A stretch of DNA of 64,000 nt from positions 62,001 through 126,000 of the forward strand of contig KE159601.1 of assembly GCA_000403275.2 (NCBI GenBank). Direction: 5' to 3'. Shown in pieces: positions 7,729-18,188 of this stretch. The position numbers and the translations under genes were made by a program. The DNA comes from Lachnospiraceae bacterium 28-4 (GTDB lineage Bacteria > Bacillota > Clostridia > Lachnospirales > Lachnospiraceae). Each line of letters starts with the position of its first letter. Position 1 is the first letter of the stretch. The notes under the pieces are model-generated. The model did not search any database. It was not told where the DNA came from and saw only the letters and a program-made list of their open reading frames with translations.

Positions 7729-9342
7729 ATGAAAACGCAAAAGAAAAAATTGTTTTACGGAGCAGGACTTTTATTGCTCTGCATGGCGCTTATGCCTCTT
7801 ACTGCATTTGCAGCGGAAGCCGGAGAGGAATACATCCCTGCCATGTATGCTACTTTTTGGGCTCTCGTTCCTCCGATCGTGGCGATCGTGCTGGCCCTTA
7901 TCACAAAGGAAGTCTACAGCTCCCTCTTTATCGGAATATTGGTGGGCGGGCTGTTTTATTCGGGATTTTCCTTCGAGACCACGCTCACGCATATTTTTAA
8001 CGACGGCTTTGCCGCCGTGCTTTCCGACAGTTACAATGTAGGAATCCTTATTTTCCTCGTCATACTGGGAGCCATGGTAAGTCTGATGAACCGGGCCGGA
8101 GGATCCGCTGCTTTCGGGCATTTTGCCAAGGAAAAAATCAAGTCCCGTGCCGGCGCTCAGCTTGCTACCATCGCCCTCGGCGTACTTATTTTTATCGACG
8201 ATTATTTTAACTGCCTGACAGTTGGCAGCGTAATGAAGCCGGTAACGGATGAACACAAAGTGTCCCGTGCGAAACTGGCTTATCTGATCGATGCTACGGC
8301 GGCTCCTGTCTGCATTATCGCGCCGATCTCTTCCTGGGCGGCAGCCGTATCCGGATTCGTGGAAGGCGAGGACGGCTTTTCCATATTTATCCGTGCCATA
8401 CCTTACAATTTTTACGCTATTTTGACCATTCTTATGATGGTATCCCTCGTCCTTATGAATGTGGACTTCGGGCCGATGAAATCCCATGAAGCCAACGCTC
8501 TGAAAGGAGACCTGTTCTCCATGGGTGAAAAAAATACCGGAAAGGAAGCCGGCCCCGCCAATCCGAAGGGGAAAGTGGCCGATCTTCTCATTCCCATCGT
8601 CACCCTGATCATATGCTGCGTCATCGGTATGATCTATACCGGTGGATTTTTTGAAGGCGCCGGCTTTGTGGCTGCTTTTTCCAACTCCGATGCATCGGTA
8701 GGGCTCGCCCTCGGCAGCATCTGCGCTATCATTATTACGATTATTATTTATTTGATCCGCAGAGTTTTAAGCTTCCAGGAATGCATGGAATGCCTTCCCA
8801 ACGGTTTTAAGGCAATGGTTCCCGCGATCCTCATCCTTACTTTTGCATGGACGTTAAAAGCTATGACCGACAGTCTTGGCGCGGCCGTATTTGTCGCCGA
8901 TATCATGAATCAGAGCGCAGGTTCTTTGATGAACTTTTTACCGGCCATTATCTTTCTCGTAGGCTGTTTCCTCGCTTTTTCCACGGGGACTTCCTGGGGT
9001 ACCTTCGGCATTCTTATCCCTATTGTAGTTGCCGTATTTGCGGAATCCAATCCCCAGCTTATGATCATTTCCATTTCCGCCTGTATGGCCGGCGCAGTAT
9101 GCGGAGACCACTGTTCTCCCATCTCCGATACGACGATCATGGCTTCCGCAGGAGCGCAGTGCAACCATGTCAACCATGTGTCCACGCAGCTTCCTTACGC
9201 AGTTCTGGCGGCAGCTGTCTCCTTCGTTACCTATATCGTGGCAGGTTTTACGCAAAGCGCCTGGATTTCCCTGCCTACGGGAGTCATATTGATGCTTTTG
9301 GTACTATATATCATTAAGCGGAACAGCAAAAAAACAAAGTAG
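7729..9342 (+). CDS. NhaC family Na+/H+ antiporter
   Basis: 537 residues. A signal-like hydrophobic N-terminus (Lys-rich start, cleavable-looking AFAAEAG) precedes about twelve membrane helices. NhaC-family motifs are present: DDYFNCLTVGSVMKPV in the first half, and FSTGTSWGTFGI and GDHCSPISDTTIMASAGA in the second. These proteins exchange Na+ (or an organic ion pair) for H+ across the inner membrane. Some NhaC-like proteins are amino-acid or malate/lactate antiporters, so the substrate is not certain. GGGGTACATAAAATG provides the start. The gene is monocistronic, between buk and the convergent mtnA, with a shared hairpin at 9372-9400. Confidence 0.88.
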   Translation: MKTQKKKLFYGAGLLLLCMALMPLTAFAAEAGEEYIPAMYATFWALVPPIVAIVLALITKEVYSSLFIGILVGGLFYSGFSFETTLTHIFNDGFAAVLSDSYNVGILIFLVILGAMVSLMNRAGGSAAFGHFAKEKIKSRAGAQLATIALGVLIFIDDYFNCLTVGSVMKPVTDEHKVSRAKLAYLIDATAAPVCIIAPISSWAAAVSGFVEGEDGFSIFIRAIPYNFYAILTILMMVSLVLMNVDFGPMKSHEANALKGDLFSMGEKNTGKEAGPANPKGKVADLLIPIVTLIICCVIGMIYTGGFFEGAGFVAAFSNSDASVGLALGSICAIIITIIIYLIRRVLSFQECMECLPNGFKAMVPAILILTFAWTLKAMTDSLGAAVFVADIMNQSAGSLMNFLPAIIFLVGCFLAFSTGTSWGTFGILIPIVVAVFAESNPQLMIISISACMAGAVCGDHCSPISDTTIMASAGAQCNHVNHVSTQLPYAVLAAAVSFVTYIVAGFTQSAWISLPTGVILMLLVLYIIKRNSKKTK

Positions 9343-9371
9343 TCTCCTATTATAAAAAAATATATAAACGA

Positions 9372-9400
9372 CCCGGCAAATTTGAATCTCATTTGCCGGG
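9372..9400. terminator. Bidirectional terminator between nhaC-like gene and mtnA
   Basis: A perfect 10-bp stem (CCCGGCAAAT with ATTTGCCGGG) and 9-nt loop. On the minus strand it is followed by a T-rich run, so it serves mtnA best; it lies 29 nt after the antiporter stop on the plus strand. Confidence 0.75.
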
Positions 9401-9429
9401 CCGTGCTGGTTCCGAAGGCTTTCGCCCAT

Positions 9430-10542
9430 TTATTCCCTTTCCTTTTTTTCAAAAATCTCCTGAAATGCCCTTTCATAAGGCGCTCTCGCAATGCCGTACT
9501 CGGTAACCACTGCGGTAATCAAATCATGGTCTGTCACATCAAATGCCGGATTGTATACCTTGACTCCTTCCGGTGCCATCCGTTCCTTATACCACATACT
9601 GGTCACTTCCTCTTCCGGTCTTTGCTCGATATGGATATCCCCGCCTGTTTTTGTGTTTCTGTCTATCGTAGACGTAGGGGCGCACACATAAAACGGAATG
9701 TTATGCCGTTTCGCCGCTATCGCCACCAGCGAAGTTCCTATCTTATTAGCGGTATCCCCATTAAGCGCCACCCTGTCGCAGCCTACGAAAACGGCGTTGA
9801 TCCATCCATTTTTCATAACCATGGCGGACATATTGTCGCAAATCAGCGTTACATCCACGCCGGCAGCCTGTAATTCATAAGCCGTCAGCCTTGCTCCCTG
9901 CAGCAGCGGCCGCGTCTCATCGGCAAACACCCGGAAATGATATCCTCTCTCCTGCCCAAGATAAATGGGCGCCGTAGCTGTCCCGTATTTGCTGGTAGCC
10001 AGCTGGCCGGCATTACAATGGGTCAATATCCCGTCCCCTGGCTTCACCAGACTGAGGCCATATTCCCCAATGGTTTTGCATACCCATATATCCTCTTCCT
10101 TTATGGCAAGAGCCTCCTGCTTCAAAGCTCTTTTTATCTCATCTATCCCACAGCCCTTATTCTCCCGGCAAACTTTTTCCATCCGCTCCAGCGCCCAGGA
10201 CAGGTTGACCGCCGTAGGCCTTGCCGAATTCAAATAATCCTTTTGCTTTACGAATTCCCGGTAAAAGCTCTCATAATGATCCGCATCCGTTCCTTTTGCC
10301 AGAAGATAGATTCCGAAAGCCGCCGTCACTCCGATCGCCGGCGCGCCGCGCACTCTTAGAAGATAAATGGCATCCCATATTTCCTGCGCCGTCCTTAACC
10401 GGATCAACTCCATTTTCCCGGGTAGAAGAGTCTGGTCAATGATTATGATGCTCCCATCCTCATCGTCCAGTTCCACGGTTTCATATTCCATGCTTTTATT
10501 AAAAAGCATACTTTTATCAAAAAATTGGCCATCGTCTTTCAT
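9430..10542 (-). CDS. mtnA: S-methyl-5-thioribose-1-phosphate isomerase
   Basis: 370 residues. It isomerises methylthioribose-1-phosphate to methylthioribulose-1-phosphate in methionine salvage. Family motifs seen: [19 protein letters not shown] near the N-terminus, [12 protein letters not shown] with the catalytic Cys, [18 protein letters not shown] with the catalytic Asp, and [11 protein letters not shown]. It begins 20 nt after the stop of the GGDEF/EAL gene on the same strand, so the two are probably co-transcribed. No other methionine-salvage gene is in the window, so the substrate may also be ribose-1-phosphate or a 5-deoxyribose relative, as known for some MtnA homologues. Confidence 0.93.
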   Translation of the reverse strand: MKDDGQFFDKSMLFNKSMEYETVELDDEDGSIIIIDQTLLPGKMELIRLRTAQEIWDAIYLLRVRGAPAIGVTAAFGIYLLAKGTDADHYESFYREFVKQKDYLNSARPTAVNLSWALERMEKVCRENKGCGIDEIKRALKQEALAIKEEDIWVCKTIGEYGLSLVKPGDGILTHCNAGQLATSKYGTATAPIYLGQERGYHFRVFADETRPLLQGARLTAYELQAAGVDVTLICDNMSAMVMKNGWINAVFVGCDRVALNGDTANKIGTSLVAIAAKRHNIPFYVCAPTSTIDRNTKTGGDIHIEQRPEEEVTSMWYKERMAPEGVKVYNPAFDVTDHDLITAVVTEYGIARAPYERAFQEIFEKKERE

Positions 10543-10562
10543 CCCGCTTTTTCCGCCCTTTT

Positions 10563-12668
10563 CTATATTCTTTTAATGCAGACAAGGTAATGTTCTTCCC
10601 CGTGTCCGGTTTCCACCTTAAAAAAGGTGGCTGATACCCATTCAAATCCCATTTTCTCCGGATTGTTGATCCTGTAATCGACAGAAAGCCCTCCTGAGCG
10701 GCTTTCGCTCAATATGCGGTCCATCACTGCCTTATCCTTCATGGCGTCGCTGTATTCCGTGCGGTTTTTTGACACGATGTTGACCTGGAATTTATCAAAA
10801 AAATCCCGATAGTACACCCGGTCTCCTTCTTTCATGTCCCCGTCCACAGAATGCAGCACTTCCGCATAGCCGGTATCGTAATCAAGCCGGTATACTTTAT
10901 CGAACACACGGAATAATGCTTTGCTGTAACGATTGCGGTATACTTCTTCTTCCGCCTTCTTGATCGCGGTAATGTCCATCAGATAGAAGTAGTACATTTT
11001 GCGTTTTCCTTTGTTCCCAAGAAAACGTATCTTGGCATCCAGCCATATCTCTTCTCCGTCATACCGCCTCCGCCTTATCTGCGCATGAACCGTATCGCTC
11101 GTTTTCTCCGCCTCCGCGCACTTCTCCAAAAGCTCCCGATAGTCTTTTTCTTCCATGTATTTCCCTATCAGGCGTTCCTCCGCAACCATTCCTATGTTGT
11201 CCGCTTTCATCATTTCATAGTAGCCTTTGTTGACGCGAACTACCTCCATTCTATCGTCCACCCGCTCATAAATGCTGAGCCCTCCCAGCATATTCTGAAA
11301 TACGCCCTCCGATTTCAGACTTTCGCTATATAAAATGGAAAAATCGTTCTCATTGGAACCCACCATCACCGCGCTCTTAATATCCACCAGCGCCGGATCA
11401 TTCAGCAAATTTTCAAATTCCTTCTCCGGCATAGGGCGGTAAAAATAATAACCCTGAATATAGTTGCACTCTATGCTCTTTAAGAAATTCAGTTCTTCTT
11501 CCGTTTCCACGCCTTCCGCCACCGCCCGGAGACTCATCCACTTTGTCATCCTGACGATAGATTCCAGTATAATTGCCGACTTTCCCCCTTTTCCCAGGTC
11601 ATCCATAAACTTCATATCAATTTTTAATATATCCACAGGCAATTCTTTCAAAGTATTAAAAGAAGAATAGCCGCTTCCGAAATCATCCATCAATATGACA
11701 AACCCGTAATTCTGAAGTTTTTCCACGATCTCCCGGACTCTTTTCGGGTCGTCCGCATAAGCGCTCTCCGTCACCTCCAACCGGAGCAGCTGCGGATTCA
11801 ATTCATATTTTTCTACGATTTCTATGATATCTTCACAAAGATTTTTATTATAAAAATCCATCTGGGAAACATTCGTGGATATGGGTACGATATCCAGCCC
11901 CTGATCCCGTCTCCGTTTCAGCATGGCGCATACCCGGTCCCATATATACTTGTCCAATATATTGATATAACCGTTCCGCTCAAACAATGGGATAAAAACA
12001 TCCGGCGCGATCATCCCCCTTTCCGGATGCTTCCAGCGAACCAGTGCCTCCGCGCTTATAATCGTTCCGTCCGAAGCATTGCAAACCGGCTGGTAATACA
12101 CCTCAAACTGCTTTTCCCTGATGGCCGCATCGCAGTCGCTCATCAGCATCTGTTCCTTGACAATGCTTTCCCGCATGGATTCATCATAATAAGCAAATGG
12201 CTTTACATAATTCGCCTTTACCGTATCCATGGCAATCCGGCTCCTGTCCACCATAGATGCTATACCTATGCTTCTGTCCGTTACCACATATAGCCCATAA
12301 CATGCCGCAAAACGGTATTCCGTGCCTTCACAAGTATATATAATTTCACCGGAGTCGCTGAATTCCCGTAATTTCTCCAGAAGATCCGCAGGAAAACAGG
12401 CTACGAAATTATCGCTTTCCATCCTTCCGTAAGTTCCTTCCACCCCTTTGTATGCCACACGTATCCGATCCGCCATACTTTTTAATACTTCATCTCCTGC
12501 ACTTCTTCCAAACAATTCGTTGATCACCTTAAACCGCTGTACATCCCAGTAGGCGATGATATACTCCTTATCCGGATTTTTTGCAAAAAGTTCTTCCGTC
12601 GCTTTGTAAAAACCTTCCAGATTATAAATTCCGGTCAGCTGATCGATCAGCTTCTCCCTTCCCTCCAT
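10563..12668 (-). CDS. c-di-GMP phosphodiesterase: degenerate GGDEF, EAL, C-terminal PAS-like region
   Basis: 701 residues. The GGDEF domain (about 10-150) has MESDNF where GGDEF should be, so cyclase activity is unlikely; it may bind GTP as an allosteric domain. The EAL domain (about 175-415) looks intact: [57 protein letters not shown] and [10 protein letters not shown] supply the expected metal and catalytic residues. After it come a PAS domain ([13 protein letters not shown] at its end) and a second PAS-like region. Expected role: c-di-GMP hydrolysis tuned by ligand binding; no membrane segment. Start at ATG 12668, with AAAGGAG six nt upstream; upstream in-frame codons lack a site. mtnA follows. 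Confidence 0.88.
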   Translation of the reverse strand: MEGREKLIDQLTGIYNLEGFYKATEELFAKNPDKEYIIAYWDVQRFKVINELFGRSAGDEVLKSMADRIRVAYKGVEGTYGRMESDNFVACFPADLLEKLREFSDSGEIIYTCEGTEYRFAACYGLYVVTDRSIGIASMVDRSRIAMDTVKANYVKPFAYYDESMRESIVKEQMLMSDCDAAIREKQFEVYYQPVCNASDGTIISAEALVRWKHPERGMIAPDVFIPLFERNGYINILDKYIWDRVCAMLKRRRDQGLDIVPISTNVSQMDFYNKNLCEDIIEIVEKYELNPQLLRLEVTESAYADDPKRVREIVEKLQNYGFVILMDDFGSGYSSFNTLKELPVDILKIDMKFMDDLGKGGKSAIILESIVRMTKWMSLRAVAEGVETEEELNFLKSIECNYIQGYYFYRPMPEKEFENLLNDPALVDIKSAVMVGSNENDFSILYSESLKSEGVFQNMLGGLSIYERVDDRMEVVRVNKGYYEMMKADNIGMVAEERLIGKYMEEKDYRELLEKCAEAEKTSDTVHAQIRRRRYDGEEIWLDAKIRFLGNKGKRKMYYFYLMDITAIKKAEEEVYRNRYSKALFRVFDKVYRLDYDTGYAEVLHSVDGDMKEGDRVYYRDFFDKFQVNIVSKNRTEYSDAMKDKAVMDRILSESRSGGLSVDYRINNPEKMGFEWVSATFFKVETGHGEEHYLVCIKRI

Positions 12669-12750
12669 ACATTCTCCTTTTTTCCTGTGCCCCGCTATCT
12701 GTTCCCTTACCCATACCTTATAAAATACACTTCTCAAACAAAAAATAGAA

Positions 12751-12779
12751 AAAATAATATAGCTGTACACCGACGTCAA
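12751..12779 (-). promoter_or_regulatory. Promoter of the GGDEF/EAL-mtnA unit
   Basis: On the minus strand TTGACG (12779-12774), 17 nt, TATTTT (12756-12751). The -35 lies inside an AGCTGT...ACAGCT inverted repeat. Confidence 0.45.
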
Positions 12780-12884
12780 GCGACAGCTATCGACATAATT
12801 ATATCACTTATTAAAAATTTGAGAAGAATGACTTTTTTCCTATTTTTCGATTTTTTTCTTCTTTTTTTTGCAGATTTTATGCCT

Positions 12885-14027
12885 CTATACCAGTTTTCCG
12901 AACCATTCTGCCGTTATATATCCGATCAAGCCGCAGCAGGGAAAGGTAATCACCCACGCCAAAAGCATTTCCTTTATCACTGCCATATCAACAGCTTCCG
13001 CATCGGTTGCCAGCCCCACTCCCATAATAGAAGTCGTCTTTACGTGGGTCGTGGAGACAGGAATACCGATCCAACTGGCAAAGAGAAGGCAGACAGCGGC
13101 GGCAGCGTCCGATGCAATTCCCTGAAGTTTCTCTAACCTTACCATTTCCATTCCCACTTTTTTTATAATCCGCTCTCCCCCGGCCGCCGTACCGGCCGCC
13201 ATAACAACACTGCACAATGCCGTCATCCATAAGGGAACGGAAAAGCTTCCATCGGACGCCCTTCCTCCTGCCAAAAAAATGCCCATCAAAAATACTCCCA
13301 TGAATTTCTGCCCGTCCTGCGCGCCGTGCATAAATGCCATAGCCGCTGCTCCGGCTGTCTGCATCCGTTCCATTCCCTTCTGATTCCGCACAGATGGCCG
13401 GTTGTCCCCCAATCGTTTTCCATTCCTGTGCTTCGCTTCTCCATATTCCGCTCTTCGCCCATTTCTTTTTCCGGACAGCAGCAGATATTTTCCTCCCGCA
13501 AAACCCATGCCCAACCCTAATATACCCGAAAAAAACAGGCCATACACAACTTTTATCCACTCCTCCCAATGAATGCCCGCCAATCCCTTATGAATGGAGA
13601 TTGCCGCCCCTGTCAACCCTGCAATCAGCGCATGGCTCTCGCTGGTAGGTATCCCAAAACACCAGGCGGCGGATGCCCACAAGATAATAGCGGCCAGCGC
13701 AGCACACAAAGCGGTCAGCGCTTTTTCAGGATCTCCTCCGAAATCCACCATATGATAAATGGTAAATGCCACATTGGCATTCCACGAAGCCATCAGAGCC
13801 AAACCGGCAAAATTAAAAAAAGCGGCCATTCGAATTGCTTTTTTCAGTTCCATTCCCCCGGATGCTACTAGGGACGCGATCGCATTCGGCGCATCTGTCG
13901 CCCCGTTTACCAAAATAGTTCCCAAAACCAAAAAAGTCGTCACTTGGAGGGGCGGATTCCCCGCCAGCCTGTTCAAAAACTCACCGAATGATAACCCCGA
14001 TATCTCCGGCAACATTGCTATTGTCAT
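12885..14027 (-). CDS. pit: PiT-family inorganic phosphate transporter
   Basis: About 380 residues and ten membrane helices in two inverted PiT repeats. The first repeat carries NGATDAPNAIASLV and FGIPTSESHALIAGLTGAA; the second AFMHGAQDGQKFMGVFL and IGIPVSTTHVKTTSIMGVG, the phosphate/sodium binding signatures. The usual GAND/GGND is GATD and GAQD here. It imports phosphate with H+ or Na+. Start set at ATG 14027 (GGAAAGCGGG upstream); the GTG at 14060 lacks a ribosome binding site. It lies 117 nt after etfA on the same strand, beyond a terminator, so it may receive read-through. The DUF47 partner often beside PiT genes is absent. Confidence 0.88.
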   Translation of the reverse strand: MTIAMLPEISGLSFGEFLNRLAGNPPLQVTTFLVLGTILVNGATDAPNAIASLVASGGMELKKAIRMAAFFNFAGLALMASWNANVAFTIYHMVDFGGDPEKALTALCAALAAIILWASAAWCFGIPTSESHALIAGLTGAAISIHKGLAGIHWEEWIKVVYGLFFSGILGLGMGFAGGKYLLLSGKRNGRRAEYGEAKHRNGKRLGDNRPSVRNQKGMERMQTAGAAAMAFMHGAQDGQKFMGVFLMGIFLAGGRASDGSFSVPLWMTALCSVVMAAGTAAGGERIIKKVGMEMVRLEKLQGIASDAAAAVCLLFASWIGIPVSTTHVKTTSIMGVGLATDAEAVDMAVIKEMLLAWVITFPCCGLIGYITAEWFGKLV

Positions 14028-14104
14028 TTTCCCGCTTTCCACCGGCTCTCCGGCTGCCACGTCTTATTTCAATATAAGCGGAATTGGAAAAGATTATGCA
14101 TAAC

Positions 14105-14135
14105 AAAAGAGCCGCTGCTCTGCAACGGCTCTTTT
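14105..14135 (-). terminator. Terminator of the butyryl-CoA operon
   Basis: A perfect 10-bp stem (AAAAGAGCCG with CGGCTCTTTT), 11-nt loop and T-run on both strands, nine nt after etfA. It can act bidirectionally. Confidence 0.8.
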
Positions 14136-14143
14136 ACTATATC

Positions 14144-15196
14144 TTAGTTCTTATTTGCCAGCTCTGCTTTCAGTTTTTCTGTCAGGGCGGGAACAATCTT
14201 GTTCAGATCGCCAACGATGCCATAGTCAGCTACATCGAAAATAGGAGCTGTCTCGTCTTTGTTGATGGCAACGATAAGATCGGATTCTTCCATACCTGCC
14301 AAGTGCTGGATCGCACCGGAGATACCGATCGCGAAGTATACGTTAGGACGTACTGTCTTGCCGGTCTGGCCTACCTGGAGATCCTTCGGCTTCCATCCTG
14401 CATCCACAACTGCACGGGAGCAGCTTACGGTTGCACCGAGTACTTCTGCAAGATCATCAAGGAGTTTGAAGTTTTCCGGGTTTCCAACGCCGCGGCCGCC
14501 GGAAACAAGGATCTTTGCATCCATAATGTCTACGGTATCCACAACGGATTTTACCACTTCAAGGATTTCCACATATTTGTCATCCGGCGTAAATCCAGGA
14601 TTGAATTCTTCCACTACTGCCTTTGCGCCCTCTACCTTAGGAGCTTTCTGCATAACGCCGGGACGTACCGTCGCCATCTGGGGACGGAACTCAGGGCATG
14701 CGATCGTAGCGATGGTGTTGCCGCCGAATGCCGGACGGGTCATTAAGAGCTGGTTATGAAGCTGCTCTTTTCCCGGAATCGGATTCATCGGGAAATCGCC
14801 GATATCGAGCTGTGTACAGTCTGCGGTAAGTCCTGTATGGATTCTTGCGGATACACGAGGACCTAAGTCACGGCCGATTGCCGTAGCGCCTACCAGGAAA
14901 ATTTCCGGTTTATATTTTTCGATAACGGAAGAGAGCGCATGTGCATAAGGCTCTGTTCTATATTCCTTTAATTCAGGATCGTCTACAAGGATTACCCTGT
15001 CTGCGCCGTATGCTGCAAGTTCGTCTGCAAGGTCTTTTACTTCATGGCCAACCAATACTGCCGTAACCTCTGTGTTCAAATCCTTTGCAAGATCTTTTCC
15101 TTTGCCGATCAGTTCCAGAGCGATTCCGCTCAGTTTATTATCTACCTGCTGTGCAAAGACAAATACTCCTTTATATTCTGCTATATTCATTTTCAT
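14144..15196 (-). CDS. etfA: Electron transfer flavoprotein alpha subunit
   Basis: 350 residues. With EtfB it forms the FAD-binding heterodimer that, with butyryl-CoA dehydrogenase, couples crotonyl-CoA reduction by NADH to ferredoxin reduction in clostridia. The C-terminal FAD domain shows VSGGRGVGNPENF, LAEVLGATVSCSRAVVDAGW, QVGQTGKTVRPNVYFAIGISGAIQHLAGM and VAINKDETAPIFDVADYGIVGD, all typical. It starts ATGAAAATGAAT, so either Met is possible. Last gene of the operon, 22 nt after etfB. Confidence 0.96.
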   Translation of the reverse strand: MKMNIAEYKGVFVFAQQVDNKLSGIALELIGKGKDLAKDLNTEVTAVLVGHEVKDLADELAAYGADRVILVDDPELKEYRTEPYAHALSSVIEKYKPEIFLVGATAIGRDLGPRVSARIHTGLTADCTQLDIGDFPMNPIPGKEQLHNQLLMTRPAFGGNTIATIACPEFRPQMATVRPGVMQKAPKVEGAKAVVEEFNPGFTPDDKYVEILEVVKSVVDTVDIMDAKILVSGGRGVGNPENFKLLDDLAEVLGATVSCSRAVVDAGWKPKDLQVGQTGKTVRPNVYFAIGISGAIQHLAGMEESDLIVAINKDETAPIFDVADYGIVGDLNKIVPALTEKLKAELANKN

Positions 15197-15218
15197 TCAC
15201 CACACTTTTCCTAATTTT

Positions 15219-16001
15219 TTATATTACGTGTTTCACTTTTAACTTGTCGATAATGTAATCAACTGCTTCCGTAGGATCCAGGGTAACTTTCTCTCCTGCG
15301 CCTTTTCTTACTTTGTCGGAAGCCTTAGCGATCTGTGTCGGAGAACCTTTCAGGCCGAGGTTGGAATCTTCTACATCGACCAGGTTTGCTCTGCCCCATA
15401 CGGTGATGTCCGCTTTGTATGCATCGAAAATTCCGCCCGGAGTCATATAACGAGGCTCATTTAATTCAGCAAGCGCCGTAATCAGACAAGGCATTTTTGC
15501 TTTTAACACATGGTATCTGTCATCGAACTGACGCTCAACGATCACGCTGTCGCCTTCGATCTGGATCTTCTGTGCATAAGAAATAACCGGAATTCCCAAA
15601 TGCTCGGAAATCTGGGGGCCAACCTGTGCGGTATCGCCGTCGATTGCCTGGCGGCCCGTGATGATCAGGTCATATTCCAGATTGCGGATCGCGCCCGCCA
15701 ATGTCTGGGATGTCGCCCATGTATCTGCGCCGCCAAGAACCCTGTCGGTTACAAGGATGCCCTTGTCAGCTCCCATAGCCATAGCTTCGCGGAGAACTTC
15801 TTCTGCCTTAGGAAGACCCATGGTGATAACGGTTACTTCCGCACCGTATTCGTCTTTTAATCTAAGAGCCGCTTCCAGACCAGCCTTGTCATCGGGGTTC
15901 ATGATCGTAAGCATCGCGCCCCTGTCAAGTGTACCGTCGGGATTAAACTTAACGCCGCCCTTTGTATCAGGTACCTGTTTAATACAAACAACAATTTTCA
16001 T
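15219..16001 (-). CDS. etfB: Electron transfer flavoprotein beta subunit
   Basis: 260 residues. Partner of EtfA in the electron-bifurcating Bcd-Etf complex; the beta subunit carries the bifurcating FAD in the clostridial enzyme. Seen: the N-terminal KIVVCIKQVPDT, MNPDDKAGLEAAL, TVITMGLPKAEEVLREAMAMG, DLIITGRQAIDGDTAQVGP and PCLITALAELNEPRYMT. ATAAGGAGTGG precedes the ATG. It lies between bcd and etfA in the conserved operon order. Confidence 0.96.
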   Translation of the reverse strand: MKIVVCIKQVPDTKGGVKFNPDGTLDRGAMLTIMNPDDKAGLEAALRLKDEYGAEVTVITMGLPKAEEVLREAMAMGADKGILVTDRVLGGADTWATSQTLAGAIRNLEYDLIITGRQAIDGDTAQVGPQISEHLGIPVISYAQKIQIEGDSVIVERQFDDRYHVLKAKMPCLITALAELNEPRYMTPGGIFDAYKADITVWGRANLVDVEDSNLGLKGSPTQIAKASDKVRKGAGEKVTLDPTEAVDYIIDKLKVKHVI

Positions 16002-16066
16002 TGTATTTCCACTCCTTATATTCGTTAGATTTTCATTTTCTCTGTAATTACGATATTGCGAAGTCC

Positions 16067-17218
16067 TTACTTCAATAATGCGCCAGAGATTACCATACGT
16101 TGCACTTCGCTTGTCCCCTCATAAATCTCCGTAATCTTCGCATCACGCATCATGCGTTCTACATCGTATTCTCTTGTATAGCCGTAGCCGCCGTGAAGCT
16201 GTACTGCTTTTGTGGTAACTTCCATAGCTACTTCCGCCGCATATAATTTTGCTTTTGCCGCTTCTACGGAGTATACCTTCTGGGTGTTCTTTGCGATTGC
16301 TGCTTTATAAACAAGTAACTGTGCCGCTTCTACCTTAGTAGCCATATCTGCCAGCTGGAACTGGGTATTCTGGAACTGTCCAATGGAGCGTCCGAACTGT
16401 TTTCTTTCTTTTACATATTCTACGGTTCTCTCCAAAGCGCCTTCTGCAAGACCAAGAGCCTGGGAAGCGATACCGATACGTCCGCCGTCCAGCGTATGCA
16501 TAGCGATGCCGAATCCCTTGCCCTGCTGTCCAAGGATATTCTCCTTCGGAATTCTGCAGTCTGTGAAAATCAATTCATATGTAGAAGAACCACGGATACC
16601 CATTTTCTTCTCTTTCGTACCGAATGTAAAGCCGGGCGTACCTTTTTCTACGATGAAAGCGGTGATCTCTTTCGACATTCTGCCACGTTTTTCAATCATT
16701 CCCGTTACGGCAAAGATAACGTACACGTCCGCTTCCTTACCGTTTGTGATAAAGATCTTGGAGCCGTTCAGAACCCACTCATCGCCTTCCAGAACTGCTT
16801 TTGTCTGCTGTCCCTGCGCATCTGTTCCTGCACCGGGTTCCGTAAGGCCGAATGCGCCGATTTTCCGGCCGCTTGCCAAGTCAGGCAGATATTTCTGTTT
16901 CTGCTCTTCCGTACCATAGGTCAGGATCGGGTCGCAACAGAGGGAAGTATGCGCGGAAACGATAACGCCTGTCGTACCGCAGACTTTCGAAAGTTCCTCC
17001 ACGCACATAGCATAGGTTAAAATATCGCAGCCCTGTCCGCCATATTCCTTCGGTACCGGAATTCCCAGGAATCCTGCTTTTGCCATTTTTTCAACGGTTC
17101 CTCTGGGGAAAACTTCTGTTTCGTCAACTTCCTGCGCCAAAGGCTTTACTTCTTTTTCAGCAAATTCCCTGAAAAGAGTTCTTGCCATTTCATGTTGTTT
17201 TGTTAACATAAAATCCAT
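16067..17218 (-). CDS. bcd: Butyryl-CoA dehydrogenase
   Basis: 383 residues, the usual length for short-chain acyl-CoA dehydrogenases. It reduces crotonyl-CoA to butyryl-CoA. Seen: the signature FGLTEPGAGTDAQGQQT with following EWVLNGSKIFITNG, and the C-terminal QLHGGYGYTREYDVERMMRDAKITEIYEGTSE, whose Glu in IYEGTSE is the catalytic base. It sits directly upstream of etfBA, as needed for the bifurcating complex. GGAGG precedes the start. Confidence 0.96.
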   Translation of the reverse strand: MDFMLTKQHEMARTLFREFAEKEVKPLAQEVDETEVFPRGTVEKMAKAGFLGIPVPKEYGGQGCDILTYAMCVEELSKVCGTTGVIVSAHTSLCCDPILTYGTEEQKQKYLPDLASGRKIGAFGLTEPGAGTDAQGQQTKAVLEGDEWVLNGSKIFITNGKEADVYVIFAVTGMIEKRGRMSKEITAFIVEKGTPGFTFGTKEKKMGIRGSSTYELIFTDCRIPKENILGQQGKGFGIAMHTLDGGRIGIASQALGLAEGALERTVEYVKERKQFGRSIGQFQNTQFQLADMATKVEAAQLLVYKAAIAKNTQKVYSVEAAKAKLYAAEVAMEVTTKAVQLHGGYGYTREYDVERMMRDAKITEIYEGTSEVQRMVISGALLK

Positions 17219-17253
17219 GATTTTATTTCCTCCATATCTTTGTTTATATTTTC

Positions 17254-18093
17254 CTATCTTGAATAATCGTAGAAGCCTTTGCCTGTCTTCTGGCCCAGCT
17301 GTCCACCGCGTACCATCTTCTTAAGAAGCGGATGAGGACGGTATTTCGGATCGCCGGTTTCTGCCTGAAGCACTTCCATAATAGCTAAAACGATATCGAG
17401 TCCAACCAGATCGCCTAAAGCCAGCGGGCCCATCGGATGGTTTGCGCCCAGCTTCATCGCATTGTCGATGCCTTCTACGGAAGCAACGCCTTCTGCGTAA
17501 ATGCCGATCGCTTCGTTGATCATAGGAATGAGAATTCTGTTTACGACAAAACCTGCCGCTTCGTTTACCTGTACCGGCGTCTTTCCGATCTCTTCGGAAA
17601 TAGTCTTAATTTTTTCCACTACTTCGTCAGGAGTATTCAGCCCTGCGATTACTTCCACCAGCTTCATAACCGGAGCCGGATTGAAGAAATGCATACCGAT
17701 AACCGGCCTGTCAAGCCCAGCGCCGATTTCCGTAATAGAAAGGGAAGAAGTATTGGTTGCAAAGATACAATCTTTTTTACAGATATCCTGTAACTCTTTG
17801 AAAGTCTGTTTCTTAATGTCCATTACCTCAAGGGCAGCTTCCACAACCAGATCGCAGTCTGTGCAGATTGTTTTTACGCCTGTTGTGATCTTCGCCAGGA
17901 TAGCATCTGCCTTATCCTGCTCCATTTTGCCCTTTGCAATACGTTTTTCAAAACCTTTTGCAATCTTGTTTTTGCCGTTTGCCGCGAATTCTTCATTGAT
18001 ATCGCAAAGGAAAACTTCATATCCTTCCGTCTGGGCAAAAGCCTGTGCAATACCGGATCCCATCGTGCCGGCACCAATAATACCTACTTTCAT
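17254..18093 (-). CDS. hbd: 3-hydroxybutyryl-CoA dehydrogenase
   Basis: 279 residues. It reduces acetoacetyl-CoA to 3-hydroxybutyryl-CoA. The N-terminal Rossmann motif [14 protein letters not shown] binds NAD(P)[13 protein letters not shown] and [18 protein letters not shown] carry the catalytic His, and [18 protein letters not shown] leads into the dimerisation domain. The strong AGGAGG site and its place between crt and bcd fit the operon. Confidence 0.96.
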   Translation of the reverse strand: MKVGIIGAGTMGSGIAQAFAQTEGYEVFLCDINEEFAANGKNKIAKGFEKRIAKGKMEQDKADAILAKITTGVKTICTDCDLVVEAALEVMDIKKQTFKELQDICKKDCIFATNTSSLSITEIGAGLDRPVIGMHFFNPAPVMKLVEVIAGLNTPDEVVEKIKTISEEIGKTPVQVNEAAGFVVNRILIPMINEAIGIYAEGVASVEGIDNAMKLGANHPMGPLALGDLVGLDIVLAIMEVLQAETGDPKYRPHPLLKKMVRGGQLGQKTGKGFYDYSR

Positions 18094-18188
18094 ACTAGTT
18101 CCTCCTGGATTGTATTTGTTTATTTTTACTCTCCCCGCCCGGACATTCGGCCGGGGATTTTTATTACCATTATTTTAAAATCTTTCGA

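Noticed and set aside
14084-14746. 220-residue plus-strand ORF over etfA
   Set aside because: Shadow of etfA, partly inside its terminator hairpin.
18094-18188. GC-rich hairpin between hbd and crt as a terminator
   Set aside because: The T-run follows on the plus strand, not in the direction of the operon, so it is at most an RNA structure.
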